From positions 1,019,227 through 1,083,226 of the forward strand of contig FJOG01000013.1 of assembly GCA_900073065.1 (NCBI GenBank): a stretch of 64,000 bases of DNA, written 5' to 3'. Made by a program: the position numbers and the translations under genes. Below the pieces are notes generated by a model. The model did not search any database, was not told where the DNA came from, and worked only from the letters and a program-made list of their open reading frames with translations. The DNA comes from Phialocephala subalpina (Eukaryota; Ascomycota; Leotiomycetes; Helotiales; Mollisiaceae). Shown one piece after another: positions 43,921 to 56,600 of the stretch; position 1 is the stretch's first letter; every line of letters starts with the position of its first letter.

Positions 43921-45772
43921 TTACCAAGTAATGACCGTCTCCTTCCGAATCCACGCTCCGGACTCCTTCTCTGATACCAAACACCGAACTTGCGCCATCC
44001 TCGCCAACATATTGAAGTTTACGATATCCACACCTGTACACCTTCTTTCCTCCGGCACGTACTCGTCTTTAAGACCCTCCTCCTCAAGCCCCATAATCCA
44101 CTCGGCCAATTTTCCCACCACAACGCTATCCCACAATGCTTCTTTCCTAGGATAGTCGAGCAACAACTTGATCGCTTTCCTCCTCAATGTTCGCTGGGGA
44201 CACCGCCAGGCTACAGCATACAGAGGACAGATGACTTGCATCTCGAACGCGTACATCGTTTTCTCAGCAAGGACGCGAGGATGTGTGAGCATGGCTTCAG
44301 ACAATGAGACCATCTTCTCAAAGTGAGGCATCAGGCTTTTCGTGTCGGCATATTGCTGGCCTTCACTCCTGATGACTGCAGATGAGAAATTGCAGGTTAT
44401 ACACTACAATAAGTTAGTAGGTGGTTTCAAAGGATGCTGAGGAGTCGAGGAGTCGAGGAGCCGAGCTCTTCGGGAGCTCGACTCCCTACAAAATGGTAGA
44501 AATAGGGCGGGTTTTATACATACTTGCAACTCCAATCCTGCTGCCGCGAGGAAGTCCTCATCTGTTTCGGTCGTGATGCTGTCTTTGAGGTGCCGGAAAG
44601 AATTGGTCCACCGGTCGAGTTCTTGGACATGCATCGAGCGCTCGTCCTCGAATTCGGAGGGGAGTGGTATCGAGACATCGAATGTTAGGCAGCCTTTCGA
44701 GCGATTGTCTGGGAGGATGGAAGCAATGAAATGTAGCATTCTACCTCCAACCAGACTTAGATACATTCTTGCTTCTTTCCAGTTTGAGAATTGCTCAGGC
44801 ATCGCAATAACCTGCTCTCGCCCTACATCTTTGAGAATTAGGTGTCGAGCTGGTGGTCGAGGATCGATGAACGACATGGCTTGGATATCGAGTCTTGCAA
44901 ATGCATTATAAAGTTCTTCCTCCACGGATGGAGGCTTTAGCCTGTTTCCTTGTTCCGCTTCTGTCCGAGCCTCTATCAAGTCGAGGCCGATGATAGTTTG
45001 CCGAGTCGCGGACTCGTAATTTCCTGAATAGGTCTCAAAGCAAATAATTACAATGCATGTTATCAATGTTGTCCGAAGATCTTGCTTTCCGTCAAGAGCT
45101 GCTTTCTGCATTGATTGGATTGCTTTACTGTATTGCTCGAGAGCGAAGTGGTGATGAGTTTGAGCATCAATATGGCGAATAGCTTGGTTGTCACCAAGGC
45201 ATGCAACGACCTCGGATGTCGACTTCAAAGCTGCGAGAGCGATGATTGCGTGTCTTATCTGTTTCAAATTAGCTTCGAATGTCCAAGTGCGTCAAGGACA
45301 TCTCGATGTCTAAATTGTCTTCGGATTTTCACAAATATAGGGACCGTACTCACCGACATATCCCTCTCACACGCCTGTAGGACCAACCTACTCCATAGAT
45401 CGGACTCAAAGTATCCTGCCAAATGCGGCGCCATCTTATCGCTGAAAAGCTGAAAATACCGATGTTCCCGCTCGTCCTGCAAAATTAGTTGTTTCGGCTG
45501 ATAGAAGATGGGCTTGAAGTCCTTCGGTAATAATTTCCTAGTGCCCTTATTTGCTGTGGAAACCTTGGGCACATAGCCATCACATATGAAGCCGAATTTG
45601 ACACATCGTGTGCAACTGGGCTTGGCCTCATCGCATTTGACGTGCCGGATTCTTCTTTGGTCAGCTCAATCTGGGATCAGGAACGGAAGACTCACTTGCA
45701 GGTACCACAACCGGTTCTTGACTTCGGCGTCCTTGCTCTTGTGACTTTCTGGATGGCTGGACGTTCATGCAT
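43921..45772 (-). CDS. Zn2Cys6 transcription factor with Fungal_trans_2-type domain
   Basis: Four exons (45696-45772, 45354-45651, 44524-45258, 43921-44403) give 530 residues. The binuclear zinc cluster is perfect CX2CX6CX6CX2CX6C (Cys22, 25, 32, 39, 42, 49: CGTCKIRHVKCDEAKPSCTR). The exon 1/2 acceptor (AG at 45652-45653) was chosen because it gives the required CX6C spacing. The rest is helical, with RHAIIALAALKS and DLRTTLITCIVIICFETYSGNY, as in the regulators annotated as Fungal_trans_2/DUF3468. DNA target unknown. The start is uncertain: ATG 45772 puts the cluster 21 residues in, but the frame stays open upstream to an ATG at 45970. Intron 3 (44404-44523) carries a hairpin. Confidence 0.85.
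44439..44485. repeat. GC-rich hairpin and 8-bp direct repeats within an intron
   Basis: Three gaggagtc-type direct repeats (44439-44462) run into the inverted repeat ggagccgagctc / gagctcgactcc (44457-44468 and 44474-44485; 11 of 12 positions pair, with a 5-nt loop ttcgg). The element lies inside the 120-nt intron 3 of the Zn2Cys6 gene, more than twice the usual intron length here. Confidence 0.8.
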
Positions 45773-46687
45773 CTTGTTCTGTTCCTCTTCAGTCCTGTTT
45801 CGATGTCTCTTCCGCACGCAAGCAAGTGACTGGTCATAATTGAGGTGCAATCGGAAAGTAAGCAACAGATCTGAAGCAAGCCGGCATTGAGCGTTCCAAG
45901 GACATGTTTTTATGTCCCCCAAGATACCACAGTAGTTCCCTGTCGTTTCCAGTCTTACTCCAGTCCTCAACGCTTGTTCTGTGGAGAAGCATTGTGAGAG
46001 GTTCGCTCGTGTAAAAAGCTTCCTGATTAGGAATGGCTGGTGGCGTGAAAATGCGAGAGTGATAGGTCAGCTCGTCGGTGAGCACTCCCTCTCTTATTGC
46101 TAGGCTCCAAGCCTAAACACCATTCGCTTCTAGAAAGTCCAAGCAGCAGAACTTCCTACCCAGCACCCTGTTTAGACATCCAACATGCTTTGAATCTTCA
46201 GAGGTTAAGGAGCACCAGACTTGGAGCACGTTACGGCCACATACATGCCATATAGACTGGAATCGTAGAGCTCGGATTCTGACCGTAAAAAGCCCTGTAG
46301 AATTGTGGTTGGAGTCGCATATGCCGTTTCAGTTCAGAGTAGTAACTGAATTCGCGCGGTCTTCACAGGTCGGACTGCGCAAACTTCACGGACAGATCTC
46401 TTTGCATTTTCCTGACACTCGGTGCAATCACAAGGGCTATTGAAGTCGCAATTCCTGCGGTATGCCAGGTTGATGTGGAAAAACCTAGCAATGATACTGG
46501 GTCTCAATGAGACCATATGCCTCGTGACCTTATTGTAATTTTTTGTTGCAATTAAGCTGGTAGGCTACCTTCGTAGCGTCAATTAAACGACCACAATTCT
46601 ACATTCAGTTATATTGAGTCTGCGGGTTGGCAGGAGAAACAGAACAACCCAGCTCGCTATCAATTGTCCCCCATATCCAAATAGGGC
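45773..46687. other. Intergenic, about 0.9 kb between the Zn2Cys6 gene and the HET gene
   Basis: Promoter of the zinc-cluster regulator and 3' flank of the HET-domain gene. Minus-strand frames at 45834-46085 and 46334-46516 have no motif, though the second is Cys-rich (CDFNSPCDCTEC) and I could not connect it to a gene. Confidence 0.4.
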
Positions 46688-49600
46688 TTACACAATTTCG
46701 AAAGTCCGCCGTCGGAACACGTCTAGCTCAAGCAAACACTCGGCATCTACTTGGTCGATGCCCGATACATACACTCTTGTTTTCATTACAAACCTGTCCC
46801 CAGCGTCTTCCACTCTGAGGACAACGGGAGCCAAGAAACCGTCCATCAAGACAACTTTGTCACCTTCCTGGAACCCCGGTTCATGCTGGAACGAAACGCC
46901 CAGAAAACCTATCTGCGTCAGAAACATGCCCGTATATTGCCGTCGTACGACCAGCTTTTCGCCAAAGAAGTCTTCAGTTCTTCGTTGTTTCTGCAGCATA
47001 ACAAATACTTGCTCAAACATCTCCTTCTCCAGAGCGATCCCGCGAGAGAGCGCCGCCATCTTTGCACGATACATTTCCTGCCGCCCGCTACTACAAGTGC
47101 ACCTTTTGGATATATCATGTAGAGAAGCCAACGCGAGCGCATAACCCGAAAACAAGCTGCGCTCCGCCTCGTCGATATCGGTCGCGTCTGATGGTGTTTC
47201 GGACTCTACGTGGCTGACCACGAGCGCGTGACAGAGTGAAGCCATGTCTTGTGCCATGTCTTTCATCATATCGAGTTCTTCTCGACGATTTGCAGCACGA
47301 AATGCAGCCCCAAGAAAAGGATACTTGGGGTCAGACCCCTCATGATCCAGGTTGCTAGCATCTGCAGAGGGTGCCAGGTCAGCTTCGTCGAGTGTGACAT
47401 TTGCGATGAAGGATTCAAGCTCTGTGAGCTCAAACACGGCTGCCTGCATGAACTCTGGACTCATGATGTACGAGGTGATCAGCAGGAGTAATCGGGTCTG
47501 CTGCGCTCTGGAATAAGGGAGCTGGGAGTCTTCCCAATTTTCACAATCCACCGAAGACGCGTAGTCTGAGATTAAAGTTGATATTATCTTCATCACCTCA
47601 CAGTGGAAGTGAGCTGACCCAGGTATCTCGCAATCGGGTCTAATGAAGGATTGCAGTCCGTCTCTAAAGCGCTCCTCTGCTTCCTTGTCCTTCAGTCCCC
47701 TTCTCAATTGATCCACAGTATCGTCTTCATCACCTTTGCATGGTGGAAACAGGCAAAAGTCTGGAACTGCAGGTGCTGCTGAGTCCGGAAGCACTCTTGA
47801 AGGAGTGTTTTCGTCAATCAACTTCTCTCGCTGCCACAAGGCCGTTAGAACTTCGAAGTTGGACGCATTCTCATCGAGATTGCAGGCTCGTTGGACCACA
47901 TCAATCTCGATGCCAGAGAGCGCTAGTACTTGGTTATGGACTGCAGGTTGGAGCCGCTTAGAGTACCAATGTGCCTTCCCATAACCAGCGAACCAATATT
48001 TCGATTCGTGAGGCGATGGCTTCGTGAAATCCAAGCTCCACGATGGGTACCCAACTATGCGATTAAATCCATACGAATTAAATGGGTCGCTTGAACATTT
48101 TTGCGTCAGCACGTAGATAGTCGCCAGGAGAAAGACATGTTGGGTGGGCACTGAATAGTTCGGCGCCAAGACTGCCCGGCAAAGAGGATCCAACATGCCA
48201 CTCAGTGCGAAGATGCGGTCCCTCGCGTCGGTGCTGTTTCTAGGAGCACATAACGCCAAAAAGCTCGACAAGTTGTGGTTTTCCGCGCTGCTCGGTCTAG
48301 GATCGACCGTAAACAATAAGGCTTCCGTAGACCGACTCCAGTTCATCAGCTCGTCTATCTGGGTTCTCTTCCCCCGTGTATCCATCCCCATAATCTCTTG
48401 GAGACGAATGCACGTGGGGGTCGTCTTGTCTAGCACGAGGTTGTGGAGAGCAGGAAGACGAGATCGCATCCGCTCTGTCGTCGTTACTCTTGGACCGCAA
48501 TACCATACAGGGTCGCGTTTGGCCAGCTTGACCTCTTGGACAACCCACATCCGCGTCCACCAAGGCCGACGAAAGAACGCATGCGCGGCCCGCACGAGCC
48601 GGTCTTCGTCCAAGCCACAGCGACTCGAGCCGGCAACGAGGAGGTTCTTTCTGCGCATGGCCCAGGACTCTGCGTATTCGCCCGCTCCTCAGTCAGTTCC
48701 GGAAAGTCTAGGTCGTCAGCTTCGAGGTAGTCCATCACTATGTTGCTGTCGTCGCTTTCTAGGCCGAGGTAGATGAGCACATCATCTGCGTTCCTGTATA
48801 TCCGATCCATCATTGAGACTTGTCCCGTCTTTTCTTCCTCATCCTTTTGGTTAATGCAGATAGCATCCACCCAAAGAGTCCTGCTTGCATCGGAACGTCT
48901 TAGGCAGGCGAGGGCATGGCCAAGATTCGCCGAGATCCTGAACGGGGTGTCGTTTGCTGAAATGGTAATATCTCCCTTGTCCGTCGCCCAGACGTAAGAA
49001 AGTGCTTGATAGGAGAGCCCTTTGGTTCCGTCCATGATCTTGTAAGCGTTAAAAACCAAGCTGTCGACGTTGAAAACAGTTACTCGGATTGGATCGGTGG
49101 GTTCGCCCGGCATCAAGTCAATGAGTCGCATCTGAGATTCTTTTAGACCCAGAGACTCATATATTCCAGCCGAAGCAGCTTTATGCTTTCCTTTTTCATT
49201 TTCCGGACTGTCAATCTCACACTTATGGCCATCTTGCGAAGTACCCAATGCTAAATCCATCATGCAGCGAACAATATGGAGGGCATCTGAAGTACCATAG
49301 CCAATTTCCTTCAGCTGAAGTTCCCCATCAGAGTCTTCGTCGCAAATGGTCTGGAAGAATGGGTTTCTAGCAACGTCTGTAGCATCACTCGGTCAGTCAC
49401 CACTTTGAGCGACCCGGAGGCGGCGAGAAGAAGACTATACCAGAACCAAAATGATGCCGAAGGTTATCGAAGTATCGCCCAAGTCGATACCTCCAGTCCT
49501 TCAGGAACCTGATAGAGTTTGCTCCCTCGTGTATCATCACAAGTTCGCGAAGGTGCTCTTCGAACTTCTCCATGCATTCTGGGTGACTCGAAACGCTCTA

Positions 49601-49766
49601 AGGATTCTGGTGACATCTGACTGGTTATATAATTCTTGAAATACTTAACCATGTCGGAGGGGTGGAAGAAAGCCGTGAATACGGGGAATGTGCTGGCAGC
49701 ATCTGTGTCACTTCTGTCAGTATTTGATAGCTGTCGCGCCATCCGGTCCTCGACGTTGCGCTCCAT
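46688..49766 (-). CDS. HET-domain (heterokaryon incompatibility-type) protein, reading frame interrupted near 48680
   Basis: Exon 1 is 49650-49766, exon 2 49441-49597, exon 3 begins at 49376. HET motifs are YQALSYVW (about 214-221), LWVDAICINQKD (259-270), QVSMMDRIYRNADDV and IYLGLES. After a frame change come AFFRRPWWTRMWVVQEV, RNSTDARDRIFALSG and YPSWSLDF. The C-terminus has the GD.VVLMDGFLAPVVLR segment usual in this family. Two reading frames must be joined near 48672-48690. Either one base is missing there (product about 987 residues) or a 71-nt intron with a weak GTGATG donor is spliced (963 residues). HET domains trigger cell death after fusion of unlike hyphae. The N-terminal 210 residues are unrecognised. 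Confidence 0.7.
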
Positions 49767-51342
49767 CGTATTGAATATTCGCGAGAACTGCAGATAGAAT
49801 ATGGCAGACTGCTAGCCCGTAGAGCACAAACCGAGTTAAGCTTTAAGCTAGCGGTCCGCTTGTGCATCTCTGGAAGATGCTAAAATATATATGTTGGACC
49901 TCACTTCCTCCTAGCCCACAGGCTCGACGGTGTCTAAAGAGGGGGTGTAAGCTGACTGGTATTGGTTGCTGGTGCCTAAGCTGGCTGGCCCGTTTGGAGC
50001 TTACTTCCTCTGGCCCAAATCGTCCAAAGACGATATCGTTGATCAATCAGAATCTACCTAGAACGCCTTCGCTGCACGTCTCGTCTATTTGCAGTGCTGG
50101 GCGGCGATAGAGCTGTGATGCGTGGTTACATAGATGGTACGCAGGGAAATAAAATTCGAACAAATTGTTGAAGAAAGAACTTGTAAGAATCTCTGGAGGC
50201 TATACAGGGTTTATGATTGTACCTGAGGACTTTGCTAAAGGATTGTTAAAGTAGTTGAAATAGATTTCTGGCGAAGAGGCAAGAGTAATCTATAGTCTTT
50301 TTGACATGTCGTGGATACAATTCTTCCCGTTCCAATGTTGTCACTGAACTTCTTTAGAGGAATCCTTCAACAGCCCAGCGAGATCTTTGAACTAACTCAT
50401 TTATTTCCACACGCACAGGCCACCGGCAGAGGATTCTCAGGATTCTCGCAATCCGAAAGTCAATCTCCGCCCAGGGTCTCATCGCTTGCATCCCAGCATG
50501 ATTTTACTCGTCGATCATCTGTTTATGTTGTGGCGTTCGCGAGCGGCTGAAGGCTTGTTTCATCGGATGAGCTTATCCCCATCCCTGCGCCGAAACGAAA
50601 CATCAAGAGCATCCAATCACGATCCCAATGTACCTGCCGTTCAATGATTCAATCACAGAGCCCCTGCCCCTCCAGTTTCATCGTTATTGCAAGATGGGCC
50701 AGAATGAGACTTGAGGTGATGAGCTGCAGCAAGGTTTGGGCCGATGCTTCTCCTGAGGACATATGTATGGCGATGTCCCGGTTTGTATCTTTTCTTTCCT
50801 TCTGCTCAACGTAGCCGTTGCAATTGCATTTGTGGCTTGTCGTCAATTCATTCCTTTGGGTTCCTCAAACATTATTTTCTTGGACAAAGTCTCCGTTTAC
50901 ATTCCTTTACGTTGCCATTTGCACGCCAATCGATCCCGCATTCCTTTCGCCAGCCACAATCGTTGAGAATCCGACAAGTCTCACTCGCTCAGAAAGGCAT
51001 TTTTGGACGACCGAGGCATTCAATATCCACATCTCGAGTGTACAAGAGCTGTTCACTGCCTCTCGAATTTACAGCACAATTCTCGATCCCGCCTGCGGCT
51101 GGCCTCTCTTTTTCCGTACATATACACATAACTGTCCGGGACAGAACACCTTGGATTATCTATCCTCACATTCACAAGGCAGAGCCTTCATCTCCAAGTC
51201 TTTGACATACAGTCATTGTCGAGCTATCAGATCATTCATTACCACGATCCACGATCCACCGACAGTGATCTCGCGAGAATCGCAGGCACCTTCATTTATA
51301 TACTATCATTCTTAGAAGCAACTCTTCAACACATATCCTGAA
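49767..51342. other. Intergenic, about 1.6 kb: divergent promoters of HET gene and glucanase gene
   Basis: Plus-strand frames at 50744-51315 are pyrimidine-rich and look like the leader of the downstream gene. No coding motif, RNA gene or repeat was recognised. Confidence 0.45.
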
Positions 51343-53196
51343 ATGTGGACCTCACTACCAACCGCCTTGTTGGCCTTCCTCTTCCTCTCGGACCCCGCTG
51401 CTGCTCGATATCAAAGACGCACAATCACTATCGAAGCTTGCGATACAACCGCCACAGTTGTACGAACTTCATCAGCAGGAGGCGAATTCCATGAAAAGGT
51501 CCTGGCATCCTCAACCCCACCTGTTGTAGTAATGAGCACTATGACTGTTGTTCCCATGCCTGTAGGAACATTTGGCGGAGTGGTATACTCTGGAGTTTCC
51601 ACGGGCACAGGAATTCCAGCTGGAATCTTTTACTCTGGTGCTGCTTCTGGATTAGGACTGCCATCTGGCATTTTCTGGTCAGGATATGCTACTGGTACTG
51701 GAAGTGGATCACCTCGTCCGACTGGAGGTGTTGGTGGGAACCGTACACATCACCACCCACTTCCAGTCAATTCGACATCATCGGTCCTTCCCATTTTCTC
51801 ATTGCATGACACGTCGTCATTTTCCAAGCAAACGTCTATTGCTTCATCCTCAGCAGCATTGTCAACATACATTCCAAGCCCATTCTCAAGCATAACACTG
51901 AAGCCATCCTCGACATTCGTTTCCGTCACTACGTCGAAGTCAAGGTCAACTTCCACACCTTCAACATCGACTTCTACTACTTCGTTAACAAGCACTTCCG
52001 CAACCGCGACTGCCACGCCAATCCCATTTCTTCGCGGTGTCAACCTGGGAGGCTGGCTAGTCCTCGAGAAATGGATGGACAGCGACGCCTTCACCGGCGC
52101 CTTCTCCAACGCAGCTGATCAATACACCTTCGACTCCATCTCCGGAGCTTCTTCCGCCTTAGAAACACATTGGAGCACCTATTTCACCGAATCCGACATC
52201 CAATCCCTCGCCGCAACAGGCATCAACGCCCTCCGCATCCCAATCGGATACTGGGCCTACAACAACACCGGCACCCCGTACATCACAGGAGCAGACGCAT
52301 ACCTCGACAAAGCCATTACCTGGGCCCGCAACGCCGGAATGTACGTCTGGGTCGATTGTCACGGCTCTCCCGGCTCTCAAAACGGATTCGACAACTCCGG
52401 CCACGCAGGCAGCGTAAACTGGCAAACATCATCCAACCTCGCAGCCTCAATCTCCGTCCTCGAAACCATGGCTAAGAAATACGGGTCTCTGGAATACGCA
52501 GACGTCGTAGTAGGTCTAGAAATGACCAACGAACCCATCTCTTACGGAAACAACCACTTCAGCGTCACACAGTCCTGGGCCCAGGAAGCTTATACAGCTG
52601 TTAAAGCCCAGGTTGAGAATCCTGGTTTGGTGGTTGTGATGCATGATGCGTTTCAAGGAGCTACTGCTTGGACGGACGTTGCTCAAACTCTCATCAATGG
52701 AGGGAAGAAGACATTTGGTATCGATACCCATCTTTATCAACTCTACACAGATGCCGACAACGCTTTAACCCAATCCGAACATATCTCCAAAGCCTGCGGT
52801 TGGTCCACCGACCTCGCGATCTCCAATGCCGTAATGCCAACCTACATCGGTGAATTCTCCGCCGCGACAAACGTCTGCGTTAATCCGGATGGTTCAACAA
52901 CAGCCGGCACGAGCTGCTCGGTTGATGGATGTCAATGCCAGAGCGGGAATTTCGATGATTTGAATGATGCGATGGTGAAGCAGATGAGGATGTTTGTCGA
53001 AGCTCAATTGGATGTTTTTGAGGCGAGCAGTTCTGGGTATTTTATGTGGGCTGCAAAAGGACCTGGTGGTTGGGGGTTCTTGAATGGGATTGAGAAGGGG
53101 GTTATTCCTAATCCTGTTACAAGTCGGAAGTACTCTAGCCAGTGTTCGGGGTTGGTGAAGAGAGAGAGTAAGGGATGGAGGAGGTGGTTTTGGTAG
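51343..53196 (+). CDS. Secreted exo-beta-1,3-glucanase, glycoside hydrolase family 5
   Basis: Intronless, 617 residues. A signal peptide (about residues 1-21, LLAFLFLSDPAAA) is followed by a 200-residue Ser/Thr/Gly-rich linker with repeated SG.ATG/SGAASG motifs. The catalytic domain starts at LRGVNLGGWLVLEKWM, the fungal exo-glucanase signature. The proton donor is Glu397 in MTNEP and the nucleophile Glu504 in YIGEFSA; GYWAYN and HLYQLY line the active site. The enzyme trims beta-1,3-glucan in the cell wall. The long N-terminal linker suggests wall retention. Third-position base choice flips between C/A-rich and G/T-rich blocks along the gene. Confidence 0.95.
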   Translation: MWTSLPTALLAFLFLSDPAAARYQRRTITIEACDTTATVVRTSSAGGEFHEKVLASSTPPVVVMSTMTVVPMPVGTFGGVVYSGVSTGTGIPAGIFYSGAASGLGLPSGIFWSGYATGTGSGSPRPTGGVGGNRTHHHPLPVNSTSSVLPIFSLHDTSSFSKQTSIASSSAALSTYIPSPFSSITLKPSSTFVSVTTSKSRSTSTPSTSTSTTSLTSTSATATATPIPFLRGVNLGGWLVLEKWMDSDAFTGAFSNAADQYTFDSISGASSALETHWSTYFTESDIQSLAATGINALRIPIGYWAYNNTGTPYITGADAYLDKAITWARNAGMYVWVDCHGSPGSQNGFDNSGHAGSVNWQTSSNLAASISVLETMAKKYGSLEYADVVVGLEMTNEPISYGNNHFSVTQSWAQEAYTAVKAQVENPGLVVVMHDAFQGATAWTDVAQTLINGGKKTFGIDTHLYQLYTDADNALTQSEHISKACGWSTDLAISNAVMPTYIGEFSAATNVCVNPDGSTTAGTSCSVDGCQCQSGNFDDLNDAMVKQMRMFVEAQLDVFEASSSGYFMWAAKGPGGWGFLNGIEKGVIPNPVTSRKYSSQCSGLVKRESKGWRRWFW

Positions 53197-53636
53197 ATGT
53201 GGAGAGGAGGGATGACGTTCGATTCTGATACCCCGCATTTTTAGATTTCTTTTTGGGATGAGAGGGGTATGATCAGGGTTTTGGCAGTGTTTAGTAGGAC
53301 CTTTTTGTATATACTTTAGATTCGAATGTATATTGACGATGCCGATGAGCAACTCATGACGTTCAGTGCCGCAGCTGGAGGCGAGTTTTCAATGTAAAGT
53401 AACGTGCTAGAACAGCCTAAAGACGGGATAGAATAGGTTCAGATGACTTGTTCTGAGATTTGAGTTATATTCCTAAACTTTCTGTCGTAAGGTATACTTT
53501 TATAGTTCCGTTTATGAGTGTAGACAAGTAGCTGGTATATACAAACCATACAGATTTTGACGCAACGCTCACTGATTAACCTGCAATATCTACCGTACAC
53601 ACTTAGATGCTCCCGATAGACTGTTGCGTCACGGCG
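53197..53636. other. Intergenic, about 0.44 kb, 3' flank of the glucanase gene
   Basis: AT-rich 3' flank. The minus-strand frame at 52894-53352 is a shadow of the glucanase gene. Nothing else was seen. Confidence 0.4.
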
Positions 53637-56600
53637 TTACTCAGCTTTCACCCCCTGCTGAATTGCCGTCTGCGGCGGTATTGGAACTGTGGATTCAGCG
53701 TCCCTGAGACCTGATCCTCCCTCCTAGGTTTTCGTTTCTGCCGCAACTGGAATTGTAGATTCAGTATCATCGAGCTCTAATTCTGCTTCCTGGATTGTCG
53801 TCTCCGTCGCAATTGGAGTGGTAGAATCGGCGTTCAGAATGATTAATCCTTGCTCCTCATTGTCGTCTCCGCAACCGTAGGAATTGGGGCATCAACGAAA
53901 CCTGATCCTACTTCCATTGTCGTCGTCTCCGTCACTATTGGATCTGTGGTATCTGAATTTATGGGACTTGATCCTGCCTCCTGGATTGGCGCCTCCGTCA
54001 CAGTCGGATTTGTGGAATCGAGATGAAGCAGACCCGATTCTGCCTTCCTCAGCAGCTGTCGAGCTGTTTTTCAGGCTCTATTCTGACCTACCGTAATGCC
54101 GCACGGTTTCTCTGGCTCATGCAATGTTATCTTCGTCCCGGTCGAAGTCCGGGCTCCATACCAACCGGATCCGAATTCGCCGCTCTCAGCCATTTCTGGA
54201 TGAAACGCCAAGCTCCAATTTCATGCGGCGTGAGGCTTTTTGGAGGTGCTGCTTCGAAATCCGAATGAACAATTGTCCAGCTGTGGGATAATGGCTTCGT
54301 CATAGCTGGAGTTGCGGAAACCATGTTGCTCTCACCTGATGCTAATTGTCTCAACAAAGCCCGAGCTTTTCCCCACCGTCCCCTCTGGAATTGTGAAAGA
54401 TTAGGTGGTATTTTTTGCTCCCGAATTGAGATCTGTGTCCTGCCTAGAAGGATAGAATCCGTATCAACCAAGCCTAAGTTTGTCTCTTTCTGCCAATGCT
54501 GAACTTCCGTCCAAGCTCTTCTCTGACGCTCTGGAAGGACGTGTGGATGTTCTGATAGGACATTTCCCTTCAACGTCGCAGCTCGAGGTGTGGACTGCGT
54601 ACTAATTCCATCTGGTTCTGAATTTTCCAATGTGGCTGGAGATGCAGATTGAGTAATAATCCCATCTGATGTTGCCTTTTGCAATAACGCCAGAGCCAAT
54701 GCCTAACGTTTCTTGTTCGACGAGTTAAGGTTACGAAACGTTTCCATATCCTTGGCTGCCATCTCAAAGTGAGGCGGGGACTTGTTAACGACCAGATTTG
54801 ACTTTGCGTTCCTGAGCAACCTCTGAGCCAATCTCCAAGTATCCCTTTGGCACCAATTAAGGTTGGATGGGACACCTGCCAGTATATCTATTTTCTCTGT
54901 CACACCTAAAGCGGCGGCCTCCGCCCTGACGACATCTAAGTTCACGGCTCTTCCTGAAGTTTTGGCCTCGGTATCGGCCTCTGGGGCACAATAACGTGTG
55001 ACGCGAGGTCCCGTATCCAGAGTAGACTCGGTTGCTTCATCCGCTTGTGAGAATGACTCGAGTGGCGACTCTGAATGCTCGTCTGTCGTTCCTGTTACAC
55101 GCTGAACGATGGAACTCGTACAAGTCAATGCTGAGTTGCCAAAACCCACGATTGAAGGCTTCTGGTAATAGTCCGGCATTTGTGGTGGCGTTCGACCAAC
55201 TTTCGACTTCTTGGCGCCCCAGCCTTCCACAATCTCCCCCATATCTCGGGCCTCCTTTCTCAATCTTGCTCTTTCGTTTTCTGCTGCGAAATCACGTGCT
55301 TGTGCCTGGACGGCCCCCTTAGCTCGTCTTTGTTCTGCTTTTTCTGCTCGAATCCCTTCTTTTAGTTCGGATATACAATCTTTGACCTCATTTTCAATCA
55401 CTTTGACTTCAGTTATGAGCCTCTCATTTTCAGGACAAGATATTGGAGGTTTCAGCTTCTTCCCACGGTCCACAATCCATCCGTTTACGAACTATTGGGC
55501 ACAATTAGTAGGCGTCTAATCGACTTCGCTTCTCAAAGGGTGAAAGCATGCAGAAAAGATGTGGAAAATTCATTCTTTGAATGTGACTTACCTCTATATC
55601 GGTCTCCTTGCCAACCACGAGCGCGTTGAACATCGGGTTGAGAGGTTTTCCAGCTGTACAGTTCACTACAAACCGCTCAACTCTTTGCGCCAGCTTTTCG
55701 AAGCTCAGGTCTGAAGCATCGTATCGGATCACAGCCCAGATCTCCTGCAGCAATCTCCGCACGCGGGCGTTACTTTCTTCTTGCTTAAGCACGTCTCCGG
55801 TACGACAGTTGTGGACTATTGTGACACCAAATAACGCGGCCTCGATGCCTTGATGTATCAGTCGATGCTCTAGATCATCCTCTTGTTTTACGATCTTTGT
55901 CCCAAGGATTGTGGCTCCAAGCAGAGAATTAGTGAGATAGTTTGCACTTTTTTGTCGTATCCTGAGGTCCTCAAAGTCCTCGTGATCGGTATCGATGCAC
56001 ACCGGACCAAGAAACAAGTTGCCAGATGGGATGTCTAGAAGAGGGGTATGTTAGCGATTGTCCCCTCGACGAATGGGTCTGGAAATGTCACGAGACGACT
56101 ATCTCTCCTTCCTCCATTTTACTCACGATTCAATAGAAATGGCGACTCATTAATTTGTTCATTACGGTGCTCCATATCGAAGCGCACGAGCGCACGCAAG
56201 AGATCTCCGCCCTTGAATGTGTTGATGAACTCATTCGTCTGTGAGTGATTTTTCTTAGACCACTACGAAGAGAGTTAGCCCTATGCAAATATTTAGATTC
56301 CTCCAGATCGGGCAAAGCCGTTTGACCATTGCGTTAGGCACCAGTAATACATATTAATAGCTTGGTGTGCATAAGGTAGACAAAGGTAAGCTTACCACCT
56401 GGTGGGTGAGACGTCCAGACATGTAATTTGGCCTTTTGTCAGGGTCTGGGAATACCTCTCTGTTCACCGTCTCAATAAGTCCCACGTTCCTCTGAAGGAA
56501 TACTATCGTTGAATCATGCCTGAAGTGATCCTTGAGTTGCTGGAGGGTAGAGAGAATTTGAAGGGACGCTTGCGGCAAAATGTAATTTCTGATAGGTTCA

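Noticed and set aside
50744..51315. Overlapping plus-strand frames of 153 and 165 codons before the glucanase gene
   Set aside because: Pyrimidine-rich leader without motifs; the two frames encode unrelated sequences and neither resembles a known protein.
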